In this document: in pieces, positions 43,385-53,498 of the stretch | How the letters are laid out: each line of letters begins with the position of its first letter | Numbering within the stretch: the first letter of the stretch is position 1 | Source of the DNA: Liopterus haemorrhoidalis | Taxonomy: Eukaryota; Arthropoda; Insecta; Coleoptera; Dytiscidae | Direction of reading: 5' to 3' | Assembly: GCA_963971575.1 (NCBI GenBank) | Contig: OZ020619.1 | Span: 22,450,813 to 22,514,812, forward strand | DNA length: 64,000 nt | Program-made: the position numbers and the translations under genes | The notes under the pieces: generated by a model | Told to the model about the DNA's origin: nothing | The model's input: only the letters and a program-made list of their open reading frames with translations | Databases searched by the model: none

Positions 43385-43588
43385 ACTTTGAAAATATTTG
43401 TCACCATTCCTGAATCAAAAGCTCTTCCAGAACGATCGTTTTCTACTTTAAAACGATTGAAAACTTATTTAAGAAGCACAACTGGTGAAGCTCAATTAAA
43501 TGGATTAAGAACTCTAAATATTCATTGGGAAATAAATATAACACACGAAAAAGTGATAGTTAAAATTAAAAAAAAAAACAACCTCTAA
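43385..43588 (+). pseudogene. hAT transposase fragment 3 (dimerisation domain)
   Basis: The forward strand reads LKIFVTIPESKALPERSFST, LKRLKTYLRSTTGEAQLNGL and RTLNIHWEINITHEKVI. This is the C-terminal hAT dimerisation domain, with the diagnostic ERSFSxLKxIKTxLRS pattern, and it ends at a natural stop. It is the last piece of the transposase begun at 33540-33795 and 39480-39795. Confidence 0.9.
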
Positions 43589-43684
43589 GATTAATATTGT
43601 AAATAATGTCAAACATTTTTACTTTTTTATCTTTGATTAATTATTATCTGTGATTGTTACTGTGAAAATAATTATATACATTAT

Positions 43685-43823
43685 CAGAGCCGGCACAAAC
43701 GGGCATGTTAGGTATTTTTTTTAGGTCTTCACTTGAAATTGAATAGTGAGGACCTTTTTTGATAAAGGGGGGCGCTCAATTCAATCTTGTCTGCGGGCGC
43801 CGCATACCTTTGCGCCGGCTCTG
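43685..43823. mobile_element. Tiny hAT MITE (139 bp)
   Basis: Ends CAGAGCCGGC and GCCGGCTCTG are inverted repeats extended by GCAAAG/GCGGGCGCC-like text. TACATTAT flanks both sides (43677-43684, 43824-43831), an exact 8-bp duplication. A related piece lies inside the MITE at 2908-3524 (GCGCCGGCTCTG near 3192). Confidence 0.9.
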
Positions 43824-43831
43824 TACATTAT

Positions 43832-44994
43832 TATAATATAATAAATAATAAATGTCTACATATTAGTTTATTTGTATTTTTGATTCAAACCTCCCCAAGA
43901 TAAAATCTCGGCTGAGCCACTGCAATAAACAGTACATATTTTTAGGAGTTTAAACGTGGAGGTGGCTAAAGAAATGGATATCCATAAATGCTCACAACAA
44001 TTTGTTCTCCAATTATGTATATTATTTTTGTTATTATTTTATCTAACTCTATTTTAACAAAATCCCGCTTTTATACAATTTTTAAAAATTAATATTTTTT
44101 AACTCGTAATTTCTGTTTTCATTAACTTTGTGTTGGATAAATAACGGAAGTGTATTATTTGTCTTGTTTATTTAAATACTGTATCAACCAATTCCTTTTT
44201 CTTATATTAAAAAATCAGTGTGGCTATCTCAGTTATTAGGGCCATGCATTTCCCAGTCCCTTAAAAAAAAAAAAACTTCGAATGGTTTGTTGTTCCAACA
44301 ATTTCAAATTCGTATAGAAAGTTCGAGAAATCCGGTTTGAAACTCAAATCGAACTCGAGAGTCGAACAAAACGTCAGAAAAAATTAAAAAATAGGCAAAT
44401 ACAATTGATATTACACAACTTTCACTCCAAAGAAAAATCAAGTTATGGTAATGTTAATAAACCACAAGTTTCAACTAGTGGAATCCAGATGAAAGAAGTG
44501 TAATGCACCCTCCTGTGAATAGTAATATCCCTCCTACTATTATAATTGACTGATTATTTTATTATATTATATTATGTGTGTACATACTATTATATAAAAT
44601 TTATGTGAAGTGAGAAGTTTCACACAATTCAGGGATTTGTATGTATTTAGTAAGTTATAACAAATTGTGAGTACATATTAAAAATGTATGTGAAGTATGA
44701 ACTTTGATACATTTCAGGGTTTTGCAGGTATTTTATAAGCGTATAAGAAGCCAAAAGAATGCTGGATATCTAGGTCAATATTATTTCTTTAATCCTATCA
44801 AAATCAGTAGTTTTTTGATAATAATTTTATTTCGTTATTTGAGTACTAAAAGCTTTCAATTAACTTTTTAAGATAAATTTAATTAAATTGCGAAAATTTC
44901 GTCACAATAAAATTTTAATTAAAAAGTCCCAGCGCTTTTTTCATTAAGTCTTCATTAAATTAATAAGAAATATATTGATAAATAGCGAAGTATA
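43832..44994. other. AT-rich sequence, no gene recognised
   Basis: The phrase TTTCACACA(A/T)TTCAGGG(A/T)TTTG (near 44617 and 44710) resembles the start of repeat family B, so degenerate copies may be present. Nothing else stands out. Confidence 0.35.
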
Positions 44995-45360
44995 ATGTTA
45001 ACGAATATAGATGGGGCCCCAGGACGCTCAACCCCCACACTGTTCAACCTATATGTGGCTGACTTAGAAGAAACAATGAGAAAGAGGCAAGACGGAGGGG
45101 TGGTGGTAGGAAGAAGGAAAGTGATGATGTACCCAGCGAACAAGTACTTTAAAAGAAAGAAATTGGAGGTCAACGAAGGTGATGGTTCAAAACGAAGGTG
45201 ATGGTTTTGGAAAAGCGGAGGAATGAGAAAGAAAATAAGATGGGAATGGTCTGGAAGAGAAATCGAAGAAGTGAAGAGTATACAGAGTAACACGTTAGGG
45301 AAAAAATGAAGCAAGCGAGGCTGGTTATGGGAAAGCTATGGAGTACAGGGGAGAGGATCA
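44995..45360 (+). pseudogene. LINE reverse transcriptase fragment, related to 650-2445
   Basis: The forward strand gives PTLFNLYVADLEETMRKRQ, GGVVVGRRKVMMYPANKYF and KRKKLEV, with the catalytic YADD segment deleted between GGVVVG and KVMMYP. The continuation includes the nucleotide equivalents of RMKQARLVMGKLWS and ends at 45360. Same family as the reverse-strand fragment near 2 kb. Confidence 0.75.
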
Positions 45361-45590
45361 GTGGCGGCGCTAGAGGGGGTCCGGGGGGGATAAAAGTTGC
45401 TCTGGCCCCCAGTTGGCCCCCCTAGAATTGCTTGGATAAAATATATTTTAGAAGTTAGGACTTTTTTTTTAGGTCCTTCCTTGTATTTTCACATGTAAAC
45501 GATAAAAAAATATTTCCTGGCCCCCCCAAATTTTACTCAACATTTTTTTATTTGAATCACTTTTTAAAGTGAATTCTTTACAGTAGAGAT
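45360..45590. other. G/C-tract-rich DNA transposon-like end
   Basis: CAGTGGCGGCGCTAGAGGGGG followed by runs of G and later C tracts resembles the CAGTGGCGCAGCC-type hAT termini seen elsewhere in the window. No partner end or duplication was found. Confidence 0.4.
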
Positions 45591-46655
45591 AAAAATTGAT
45601 GTGAAGTGTGAATTTTCACACATTTCAGGGTTTCGCAGGTATTTATTAACTGTGTGATGATTATTTGGGATGCCAAAACAAATTTTATGTCAAAATATTT
45701 TTTTATGAATTTTAATTCGAATGCCTAATACCATTATTTAAGTTTCTAAATATGTGCAGTATTTTTTTTATATAGCAAGGTTCATTAAGATTTTGAAAAT
45801 TGCGCCTATGGCTTCCATTGGTTGCTTAAATCATAAGCCTCGCCCTCTGATACCTTCAAATATAGAATTAAATTATAATTTCAACACTTCCCACTGGTTA
45901 TTAAATTTACGCTTTTAAAAATTAAATGCAACATTTACCTAAATATAACTAGAATTTTGACAAAATAATTTAAACAAAATAAAAATGCAAAAAAAAAACT
46001 GAAAAAATAAAAATTGACGGGATTCGAACACAGTTTCTTACAGTAGTTTCAACTCACTAAGCAACAACGCTATCACTGTGCTATACAGGATCACTCGTTT
46101 ACTATGTTAAATAGCGGATTAAATATATTACATATTTTACTTAAAAACACAAAAAATGCGTTATTTTCCGAAAACATAATCTGATCAAAAATTCCTGTTG
46201 TGCTATTCCGGTTCACACCAATGTACATTACTGAGAATTTTTTCAGATTTTTAGTTTAAACCATCTGGGCTACAGGGTGTGGGACAAAAAATTTTTTGCA
46301 CAATTTTGGCAAAAATCGCCTTAAAATAATTTTTTTTTGCAAAAATAAAATTTTGATCGTTAATCCACGTACCAAGGGCTTTCATTTGATACCCTACACA
46401 GAATTGTAAAAAAAATATATTTTTTTTTCGATGAGCATATATTTGTTTATATTTTTCGGGGGATATGTTTTTTAGATGTTTTAGTACTTTTCCTATGTGC
46501 GGGTCAAAGAGTTGTATAAGCATGCCAAATTTCAACTCTCTAGGTTTAGCCGTTTGGCTACAATTTTTACCGAACAGACAGACAGACAGACGACAAAATG
46601 ACGGTATTAGGGTTTTTTGGTCATACCTACAAAACCCTAAAAATGACGCTTCATA
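45590..46655 (+). repeat. Dispersed repeat family B, copy 2
   Basis: Matches 4480-4830 and 5600-6395 in order and orientation, lacking the middle 770 bp. The GACA tract here (46575-46592) has about four units against about 27 in copy 1. No protein is encoded. Confidence 0.8.
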
Positions 46656-47696
46656 ATTTTTGTTATACAAGTAACCCAGACGCAAGTTCAAGTAATTGTA
46701 TAGAAAGGAAGTAAATGGAGTATTGGAGAGCAGTTTTGGTTTTTGTTGAGACACAGACCTTAAAATTATAATCCTCTGAAAGCTACAAAACTTCACTTAT
46801 TCCTCCGCCGTGTTTCAAAATATCGCAGTACATTTTAATGGTGTATTATTTGAAGAAACAATTGATGAGATTGATAATTACGATCACAACAGTGTTATTC
46901 CAGGGTAGAAATAGCGTAATAAATCAAATTTAATAATTAATATCACTGAACACCTTTTTAAAAATAGAATGAACATATAATTCACATATTATTAAAACAT
47001 TAGATAAACTGTTATAATACAATGTAGTATATAAATTGACTAAACAAAAGTTGAATAAAGTTATATTTTTATTTAATACACTGTGGAAACCAGTTATAAT
47101 GAGAATCACAGGGCCAAACATTTCTGTTCCATTTTTAAAATAAATTTCGCCACTGAATATTTAATTCAACACCGAAATATTAGGTTAAGATTCTCTTGGC
47201 ATTTGACTAAATAAATACTCCTGTTAAAATTCAACGTAACAGCGCATGCGCGTGTATTTAATATTAGCCTCTCTATAGGGTGAGTTAGCGCCTCGCGTTA
47301 ACAAATATTGTATTAACGCTTACCTTAACAAATGCTCTTACAGAATAGCATTTTTGGATAATGACGTTAGACATGGAGTTAAAATAAAAATATTAACCTG
47401 ACGCTAATTTTAACGCATTTCTTACAGAATACACCCGATTATATGTTATTTTATTTTTCATTTCTTTGTAATTGTTTGTTAATTGGTTGTAACTGTTAAT
47501 ACCCTAAACGCCGCAAGGCCTAGGGGAATTAATCAATATAAATATTGATAAATGGCTTCATATTTTTTCAATTTCTGAAACGTTCTTCTCACTATTAGCA
47601 ATGTTCTATTTGTTTTATAAGTATATCACTACTATAAATGATGAAAATTCCTTTCGTACGTTTCCGGTTCAGATCAATATACATTGCTTAGATTTT
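46656..47696. other. AT-rich sequence, no gene recognised
   Basis: No domains, terminal repeats or tandem arrays were recognised. Confidence 0.35.
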
Positions 47697-48258
47697 TTTA
47701 CCGACCGTCAACATATATAAGGGAGGTATTGTGATCATACCGATTTTGACATTTCGAGATTTCGATGGATCTCCACGAATTGAGGTCCCTACATAACGTT
47801 TTGACTATTTTTAGCATGATGTCTGTCGGTCTGTCTGTCCGTCCGTCTGTCTGTCTATCTGTCCGTCTGTCTGTCTGTCTGTCCGTCTGTCCGTCTGTCC
47901 ATCTGTGTACACGTGAAGAGCAAATTCGGCTGTAAGGATTTTTATGAAACTTCATATTTAAGCTTCTGCCACCAACAGAAAAATATTACGAAAAAAATTA
48001 TTGAACAAAAGTTGCTATAAAAGCAATAACTAATAACTTTTATTTGAGACGTTTTTTTGACAAAACGAAAAATTTCGAATAATTTCTGTAAAATTTTTCG
48101 AAATTTTTTCATACTTATATGAAACGTTTCCATGGTCATGATAATAATATCTGTTAGAAAATATTAGGCCAAGTTATTTCTACTCTGCTGCTAGAATGTA
48201 TTTTATATAAGTACTTTACGATGGCGGTCGGTCCTGTGGTGGCCACAGCTGATTTTTT
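47697..48258 (-). repeat. Dispersed ~600-bp repeat, copy 2
   Basis: Inverted relative to 1229-1838. It begins TTACCGACCGTCAACATATAT and ends GGCCACAGCTGATTTTTTT. The CTGT/CCGT block (about 47820-47905) is longer than in copy 1. Confidence 0.8.
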
Positions 48259-49100
48259 TAGATTTAACCCCCTTGGGTTAAAGAGTGCGGGTGCGTATTA
48301 AAATAATAAAATTTTGAAAAACTACTTTCCGTTCCTTAATTTACGTCTTTGGATACCATACAATAAATTTTTAGGTAATTATTACTTTTTTCAATGACAC
48401 AAAAAAAAAGTTTTTGATTTTATTTTTCAATAAATTCACTAATTATATAAAAAAACTTCAAAAATCCATTAACATAATAAATAAAACAATTATTAAAGGT
48501 TTTGTATGTGAGGAGGTACAAAACAAAACCAGCTTATCACAGTCATCAAAACTTTGGATATACAAAAAAAAAAAACGTTTTTGGAGTTTAGTTTTATCAC
48601 TACAATGATTTTTTTTTGTCAGTCTACTGTTTATGGTAATATGATTCAGATTAAATAAGTCACCCACATCGAAAATTTAATAGTTTGTGAGATAATTCAC
48701 TTTTTTGTTTGGAAAAAGTTGGTTTTGCTGAGACTTGTTTGGATAAGTTGGTTTACACTAAATTGCTTCCAATCTCATTTCTTAGGAACAATACAATATT
48801 AACAAAATAAAATGTTTGATGCAAAGGTCATGGAATAAAATTTTATTAAAGATAGAAAAAAAAATAAGTATTTCAAAATTTTTCAGTTAATTGTTATGGC
48901 AGTTATGTACGTGTTATAACTTGTTATTGTCAATTTGTATTTATCTACATGTGTTTGTAGCCTGCGCAAATAGAGAAAATAATGGAGTGACGTGATTGGC
49001 TGAATTGGAATGAGTTGATTTTGCAACAGACTCGCTTGTGGATAAAGTTGGTTCTGTTTTGTTTTGCACAATTTGATGCGACATTATAAAGGGATATCTT
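48259..49100. other. AT-rich sequence with weak family B resemblance
   Basis: TTTAACCCCCTTGGGTTAAAG (48257-48280) matches the phrase near 12655, so a piece of that repeat is present. The rest is unassigned. Confidence 0.4.
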
Positions 49101-49325
49101 TGATTTTGTTTATATTTTTTCTGTTTTCTGAATAGCTTTCAAGGTAAGAAATTATAATCACTATTTCAGTCTTGTCATATCAGTCGTACAGTGCAGACCT
49201 GTTCTTCTTTGATTGTGTCTTGTTAGTTTGTGACAGTGAAATAGCTACAATAATTTATTTTCAACTTACAACTTTAAATACATGTGTTAGTACATAATAA
49301 ATAAGTGTTGCCATATTTATTTAAC

Positions 49326-50114
49326 ATGGTGCAAACAAGAAATGCAGTGCAACCCACAGTGGACCAACCGGAACCTACTCTCGGTGAAGTTCTCACGAAG
49401 TTATCCGTGGTTCTTGAAGAACTTTCCACTATCAAAGACACTCAAATTCAACTTTTAAAGTCTACTGATTTTTGCTCAGGAAAAATTGATGATTTTGAAG
49501 CTCGGCTTAAGAGTTTCTCAATTGTAATAGACAATTTTGATAGTATTAAGAAAGAAAATGATGAACTAAAGCAACGTGTTCATACATTGGAAGCTTCTGT
49601 TGATAAAATGGAGCAATATTCTCGTTCATGGAACGTAGAAATTAGGGGATTGCCTGAGCGCCATAATGAAAATCTTACGGAAGTCGTAAAAGAAATTGGT
49701 GAAGTGATCCAATGTAACTTAGAAGCTGCCGACATTGACGCAGTGCATAGAACCAGACCAATGCTGTCCACGCCATCCACCTCAACAGCTAATCCTATTG
49801 GGCCCAAACCTATCGTGGTCCGTTTCGTCAACAGGTCCAAGAGAAATGCATTTCTTGGTCGTTCCAAATTGTGCAAGGGATTAACAGCTGGGAAAATTTA
49901 CACTAATTGCTCTAAACCTGACTTTCCAGTTTTCATTAGTGAACATCTTACGCTTATAAATAAATTGTTGTATAAGAAGGCCAGAGATGTATGTAAATTA
50001 AAAAATTATAAATTCTGTTGGGTAAAGGACGCAAAGATACTTGTACGCCGTAACGAGACATCTAAAATATATTTAATTTCCGCGGACAGTGATATCAGCA
50101 AATTTATAAACTAA
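49326..50114 (+). CDS. LINE ORF1 protein (262 aa)
   Basis: Would coat the element RNA and act as a nucleic-acid chaperone. Start MVQTRNAVQPTVDQPEP is chosen over an in-frame methionine seven codons upstream because it opens a typical ORF1. A coiled coil runs from about residue 20 to 100 (LTKLSVVLEELSTIKD to ELKQRVHTLEASVDKMEQ). MEQYSRSWNVEIRGLPERHN follows, then IDAVHRTRP and a C-terminal domain with IVVRFVNRSKRNAFL, VFISEHLTLINKLLYKKAR and FCWVKDAKILVRR. The frame is intact. It resembles the C-terminal part of the PHD-finger ORF1 at 29020-29979 but lacks the zinc finger. Confidence 0.88.
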   Translation: MVQTRNAVQPTVDQPEPTLGEVLTKLSVVLEELSTIKDTQIQLLKSTDFCSGKIDDFEARLKSFSIVIDNFDSIKKENDELKQRVHTLEASVDKMEQYSRSWNVEIRGLPERHNENLTEVVKEIGEVIQCNLEAADIDAVHRTRPMLSTPSTSTANPIGPKPIVVRFVNRSKRNAFLGRSKLCKGLTAGKIYTNCSKPDFPVFISEHLTLINKLLYKKARDVCKLKNYKFCWVKDAKILVRRNETSKIYLISADSDISKFIN

Positions 50115-50179
50115 CTCCTACTCAAGTGCAAACCAGGTCATTTCTCGTCAAGTCCCGAATTTTTACGTGATTACAAATA

Positions 50180-53021
50180 ATGGTTTCTATTTATTATCAA
50201 AATGTGCGCGGTCTGCGCACAAAAACAGGAATATTTTCATTAAATCTTATACAGTGCCAATATGACGTAATATGTCTTACCGAAACCTGGCTGAATTCTA
50301 ATGTCTATAGTTCTGAACTTTTTGATGGCCATTATGATGTGTTTCGTCGCGATCGTGATGCTACAACATCCGACAAATCTGACGGTGGAGGAGCCCTTAT
50401 TGCAGTTCGGAAACACCTTCACGCCGTTCCACAATTTTCCTGGAATACTAACAACGCCGAAGACCTTTGGATCTCTCTATGTCTATCAAACCAACGTATT
50501 TATATTTGTTGTGCTTATATAACCCCCTATGTTGACATTGACCGTATTAACTCTTTCACTGAAAATCTAATTAATCTAGTTAATGAGCACAGTAGTGCTA
50601 TTATTATTGTGTGTGGTGACTTTAACTTGAGTAACATCTCATGGACTCCAGATAGTCAATGTAAGTACTTATTGCCATCTAGACCACCTGATTTAAAATC
50701 CGAAACTTTTGTAGATACATTTACTCTCTTAGATCTTAACCAATTTAATTATTTAGCCAATGTACAAAATAAGATACTGGATCTAATTCTTTCCAATTTT
50801 ATTGAAATAGATTTGAAACCACCTCTATTTCCTTTAGTTAAAGAGGATCCTCTTCACAGATCGCTTATTTTTAGCATTACTGGAATTAATAGTAATATGC
50901 GCCCTATAAATGTTTCAAACCGCCTAAATTTTTATCGTGCTAACTACAATTCAATTAATTATGATCTTAATTCAATAGATTGGAATGAATTATTAAATTT
51001 GGACGATGTAAATGGATGTGTTGAACTATTTTATGAAATTTTAAATGAGATAATTCACAAATATACTCCTTTAAAAAAATCAAATAAACGTAATTATCCA
51101 ATTTAGTTCACTGCCTCCACTATCGCCCTAATAAGGTGCAAAAATAAAGCTCACAAAAAATTGAAAGTATTTATGCAACCTCAATATTATGTTACTTTTA
51201 CTAATCTTAGGCGTCAAGTTAAAAATTGTATTCATAAGGATTATAACTCATGGTTGTCCAATGTCGAGGAGAGTGTTTATAAAGATCCAAAATTTTTCTG
51301 GTCTTATATATCTGCTAAAAAGGTACTTGCTCTATTCCCAGCACTATGTTATTAAATGATACAGAATTTAATGATTATTCCACAATTTGTTACGCTTTTA
51401 ATGATTATTTTCAATCAGTTTTCGAACCTTCTACTAAACATAATAATACATTAAATTTTACTCCTTATAATGAGTCTGTCAATATTACTCATATAAATCA
51501 AACTATTGTACAAACATCACTTAATAATTTGAATGTAAATAAAGGTGCTGGGTCAGATGGGTATCACCTTATCTTCTAAAAATGTGTGCTGACGCCCTTT
51601 GCTTACCTTTAACAATTATCTTTAATAAATCTTTACAATGTGGAATTTTTCCTGATATGTGGAAAAAAGCTTTGGTCACACCTGTTCATAAAAGTGGTCC
51701 AAAAAATTACATTACTAATTACCGACCGATTTCTAAGTTAAGTATTATGGGTAAAATTTTTGAATCTATAGTAACTCAAAAACTTACTTTAGCCTTTAGA
51801 CAAATTATTGTGCCCGAGCAACATGGTTTTATGTCGCGTCGCTCGATTGTAACAAACCTTCTTCCATATACAGAATTTCTCTTCGAATCACTTGATAAAA
51901 AAGAGCAAGTCGATGTTGTTTTTACTGACTTTAGTAAAGCTTTCGACAAGGTCAACCATGATCTACTATTATCTAAATTAAATTGTCTAGGCATACATGG
52001 TAATTTATTAAGATGGATTGATTCTTATATCCGTAACAGATTGCAAGCTGTAGTTATCAATGATCATATATCTGATTGTGTGTCCGTCACTTCCGGAGTG
52101 CCGCAAGGGTCCCATCTTGGCCCATTATTATTTCTACTCTTTATAAACGATATCTCTGATTGCTTTAAGTTTTGCAATTTTGTTATGTATGCTGACGACT
52201 TAAAATTTTATAAGAAGATTATTGGTCCATTAGACTGTCTAAAAGTTCAGGATGACTTGGATCGTTTAAATATTTACTGCAAAAATAATAATTTATTTCT
52301 TAACGTTGACAAATGTCATTATATTACTTTTACACGGAAAGTCAATCCTATAACCTACTTGTATCGTCTTGAGTCGCATTATTTATCCTTTGTTGATCAT
52401 ATTAGAGACCTTGGTATAATTTTCGATTGTAAATTGAATTTTCATGAACACATGAATTCAATCATTTCTAAATCTTACAAAATGCTAGGATTTATAATGC
52501 GATCGTGTAAGCATTTTAAGAAACCTGTAAGCATCCTGAGGCTTTATGATTCTCTTGTGGGTTCCAATTTGAATTATGGCTCTGTTATCTGGAATCCCAA
52601 TTATCAGAATTATATTAGTAGACTCGAAAGTGTTCAAAAAAGACTGTGTAAATATTTGTATTACAAGTTCCACACTAACGGTCCTTTTTCATACACGTAT
52701 AACAATGTGCTCCTGCACTATAAGTTACCTTCTCTTGAAATAAAACGGAATATTAATGACATTCTTATTGTTCACCGTATTGTTAATGATTATTTCGACT
52801 GTCCTTATCTGATACAATTACTTAGATTCAATGTTCCCCAAACTTATACAAGAAACGTGTTACGATTTTACCTAAGAACATGTAATACAAATCTGGGGCT
52901 AAATTCCCCTTTTACTAGAATAATGATTCTTTTCAACTGCCATTTCAATAGCTGTGACATATTTTTTATTTCTTATTTAAATTTTAAAAAATTGGTAAGA
53001 AATACACTGTGCAATTGCTAA
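50180..53021 (+). pseudogene. LINE ORF2 (endonuclease and reverse transcriptase)
   Basis: Starts MVSIYYQNVRGLRTKTG, the typical endonuclease opening. ICLTETWLNS, DGGGALIAVRK, IVCGDFNLSNISW and LHRSLIF follow; the usual SDH reads LHR. An in-frame TAG ends this part at 51106. The linker resumes (PQYYVTFTNLRRQVKNCI, KFFWSYISAKK), with frame changes near 51340 and 51580. RT: NLNVNKGAGSDGYHL, MWKKALVTPVHKSGP, YRPISKLSIMGKIFE, QHGFMSRRSIVTNL, FTDFSKAFDKVNHDL, GVPQGSHLGPLLFLLFIND, MYADDLKFYKKI. The palm is intact. C-terminal SNLNYGSVIWNPNYQ and YTRNVLRFY are typical. Three lesions in ORF2 make it inactive as read. Confidence 0.92.
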
Positions 53022-53063
53022 ATTTTTGTAATGCCTTTTGTAATTTCATATGTTTCATGTACT

Positions 53064-53142
53064 ATAGTGTTTCACAACATTTTTCTTGAAACAATTACTA
53101 GTTCAAAATATATTAAAATGTATTACCGGTTGAGAAACATTG
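53064..53142. mobile_element. Candidate 79-bp MITE in LINE 3' region
   Basis: ATGTACT flanks both sides (53057-53063, 53143-53149). The ends contain TAGTGTTTCACAAC and, inverted, CAATGTTTCTCAACC, like hAT termini. The eighth duplicated base differs, so this is tentative. Confidence 0.5.
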
Positions 53143-53341
53143 ATGTACTGTACGATATTTTCTTTGTATATTATACTTTGTGGTGCTTTATTTTGGGCTT
53201 GTCCCGTTAAGCACCCTTTCAATAAATAAATAAATAAATAAAATAAATCACGTGATATCTCCATTTTCAAAAAATTTGATAAAGTCTGTTTTTCATTGTA
53301 CCTCCTCATGTATGACCACCAAAAACCCTTATAACGGGCTC

Positions 53342-53490
53342 CGTGAAGTTAGCAGTCCACTGAAAGCACTAACGAAAATTCGTCGGCCATCCGTTAGTGC
53401 TTCGTTAGTGCCTGTTAGTGCTTCATAAAAAATCGTAGCCACCCTAACCGTTTTCGAAAAAAAAGCAATTCAAAATGGACTGCTAACTTC
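53342..53490. repeat. Subterminal hairpin of the foldback terminus
   Basis: CGTGAAGTTAGCAGTCC (53342-53358) recurs inverted as GGACTGCTAACTTCACG (53473-53489) within the same arm. The terminal unit is therefore a head-to-head junction, not the same as the tandem units. The right arm has the identical arrangement at 60731-60878. Confidence 0.9.
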
Positions 53491-53498
53491 ACGCTTCG

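Larger units (their letters stand above)
49190..53250 (+). mobile_element. Jockey/CR1-type LINE, nearly full-length
   Basis: 5' region from about 49170-49190 (TCAGTCGTACAGTGCAGACC), ORF1 (49326-50114), then ORF2 endonuclease and reverse transcriptase (50180-53021). A 3' region ends in an AATA repeat (53220-53248). A small MITE sits in the 3' region. ORF2 has one in-frame stop and two frame changes; otherwise the domains are well preserved, so it is relatively young. No RNase H is present, in line with these clades. Confidence 0.88.
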
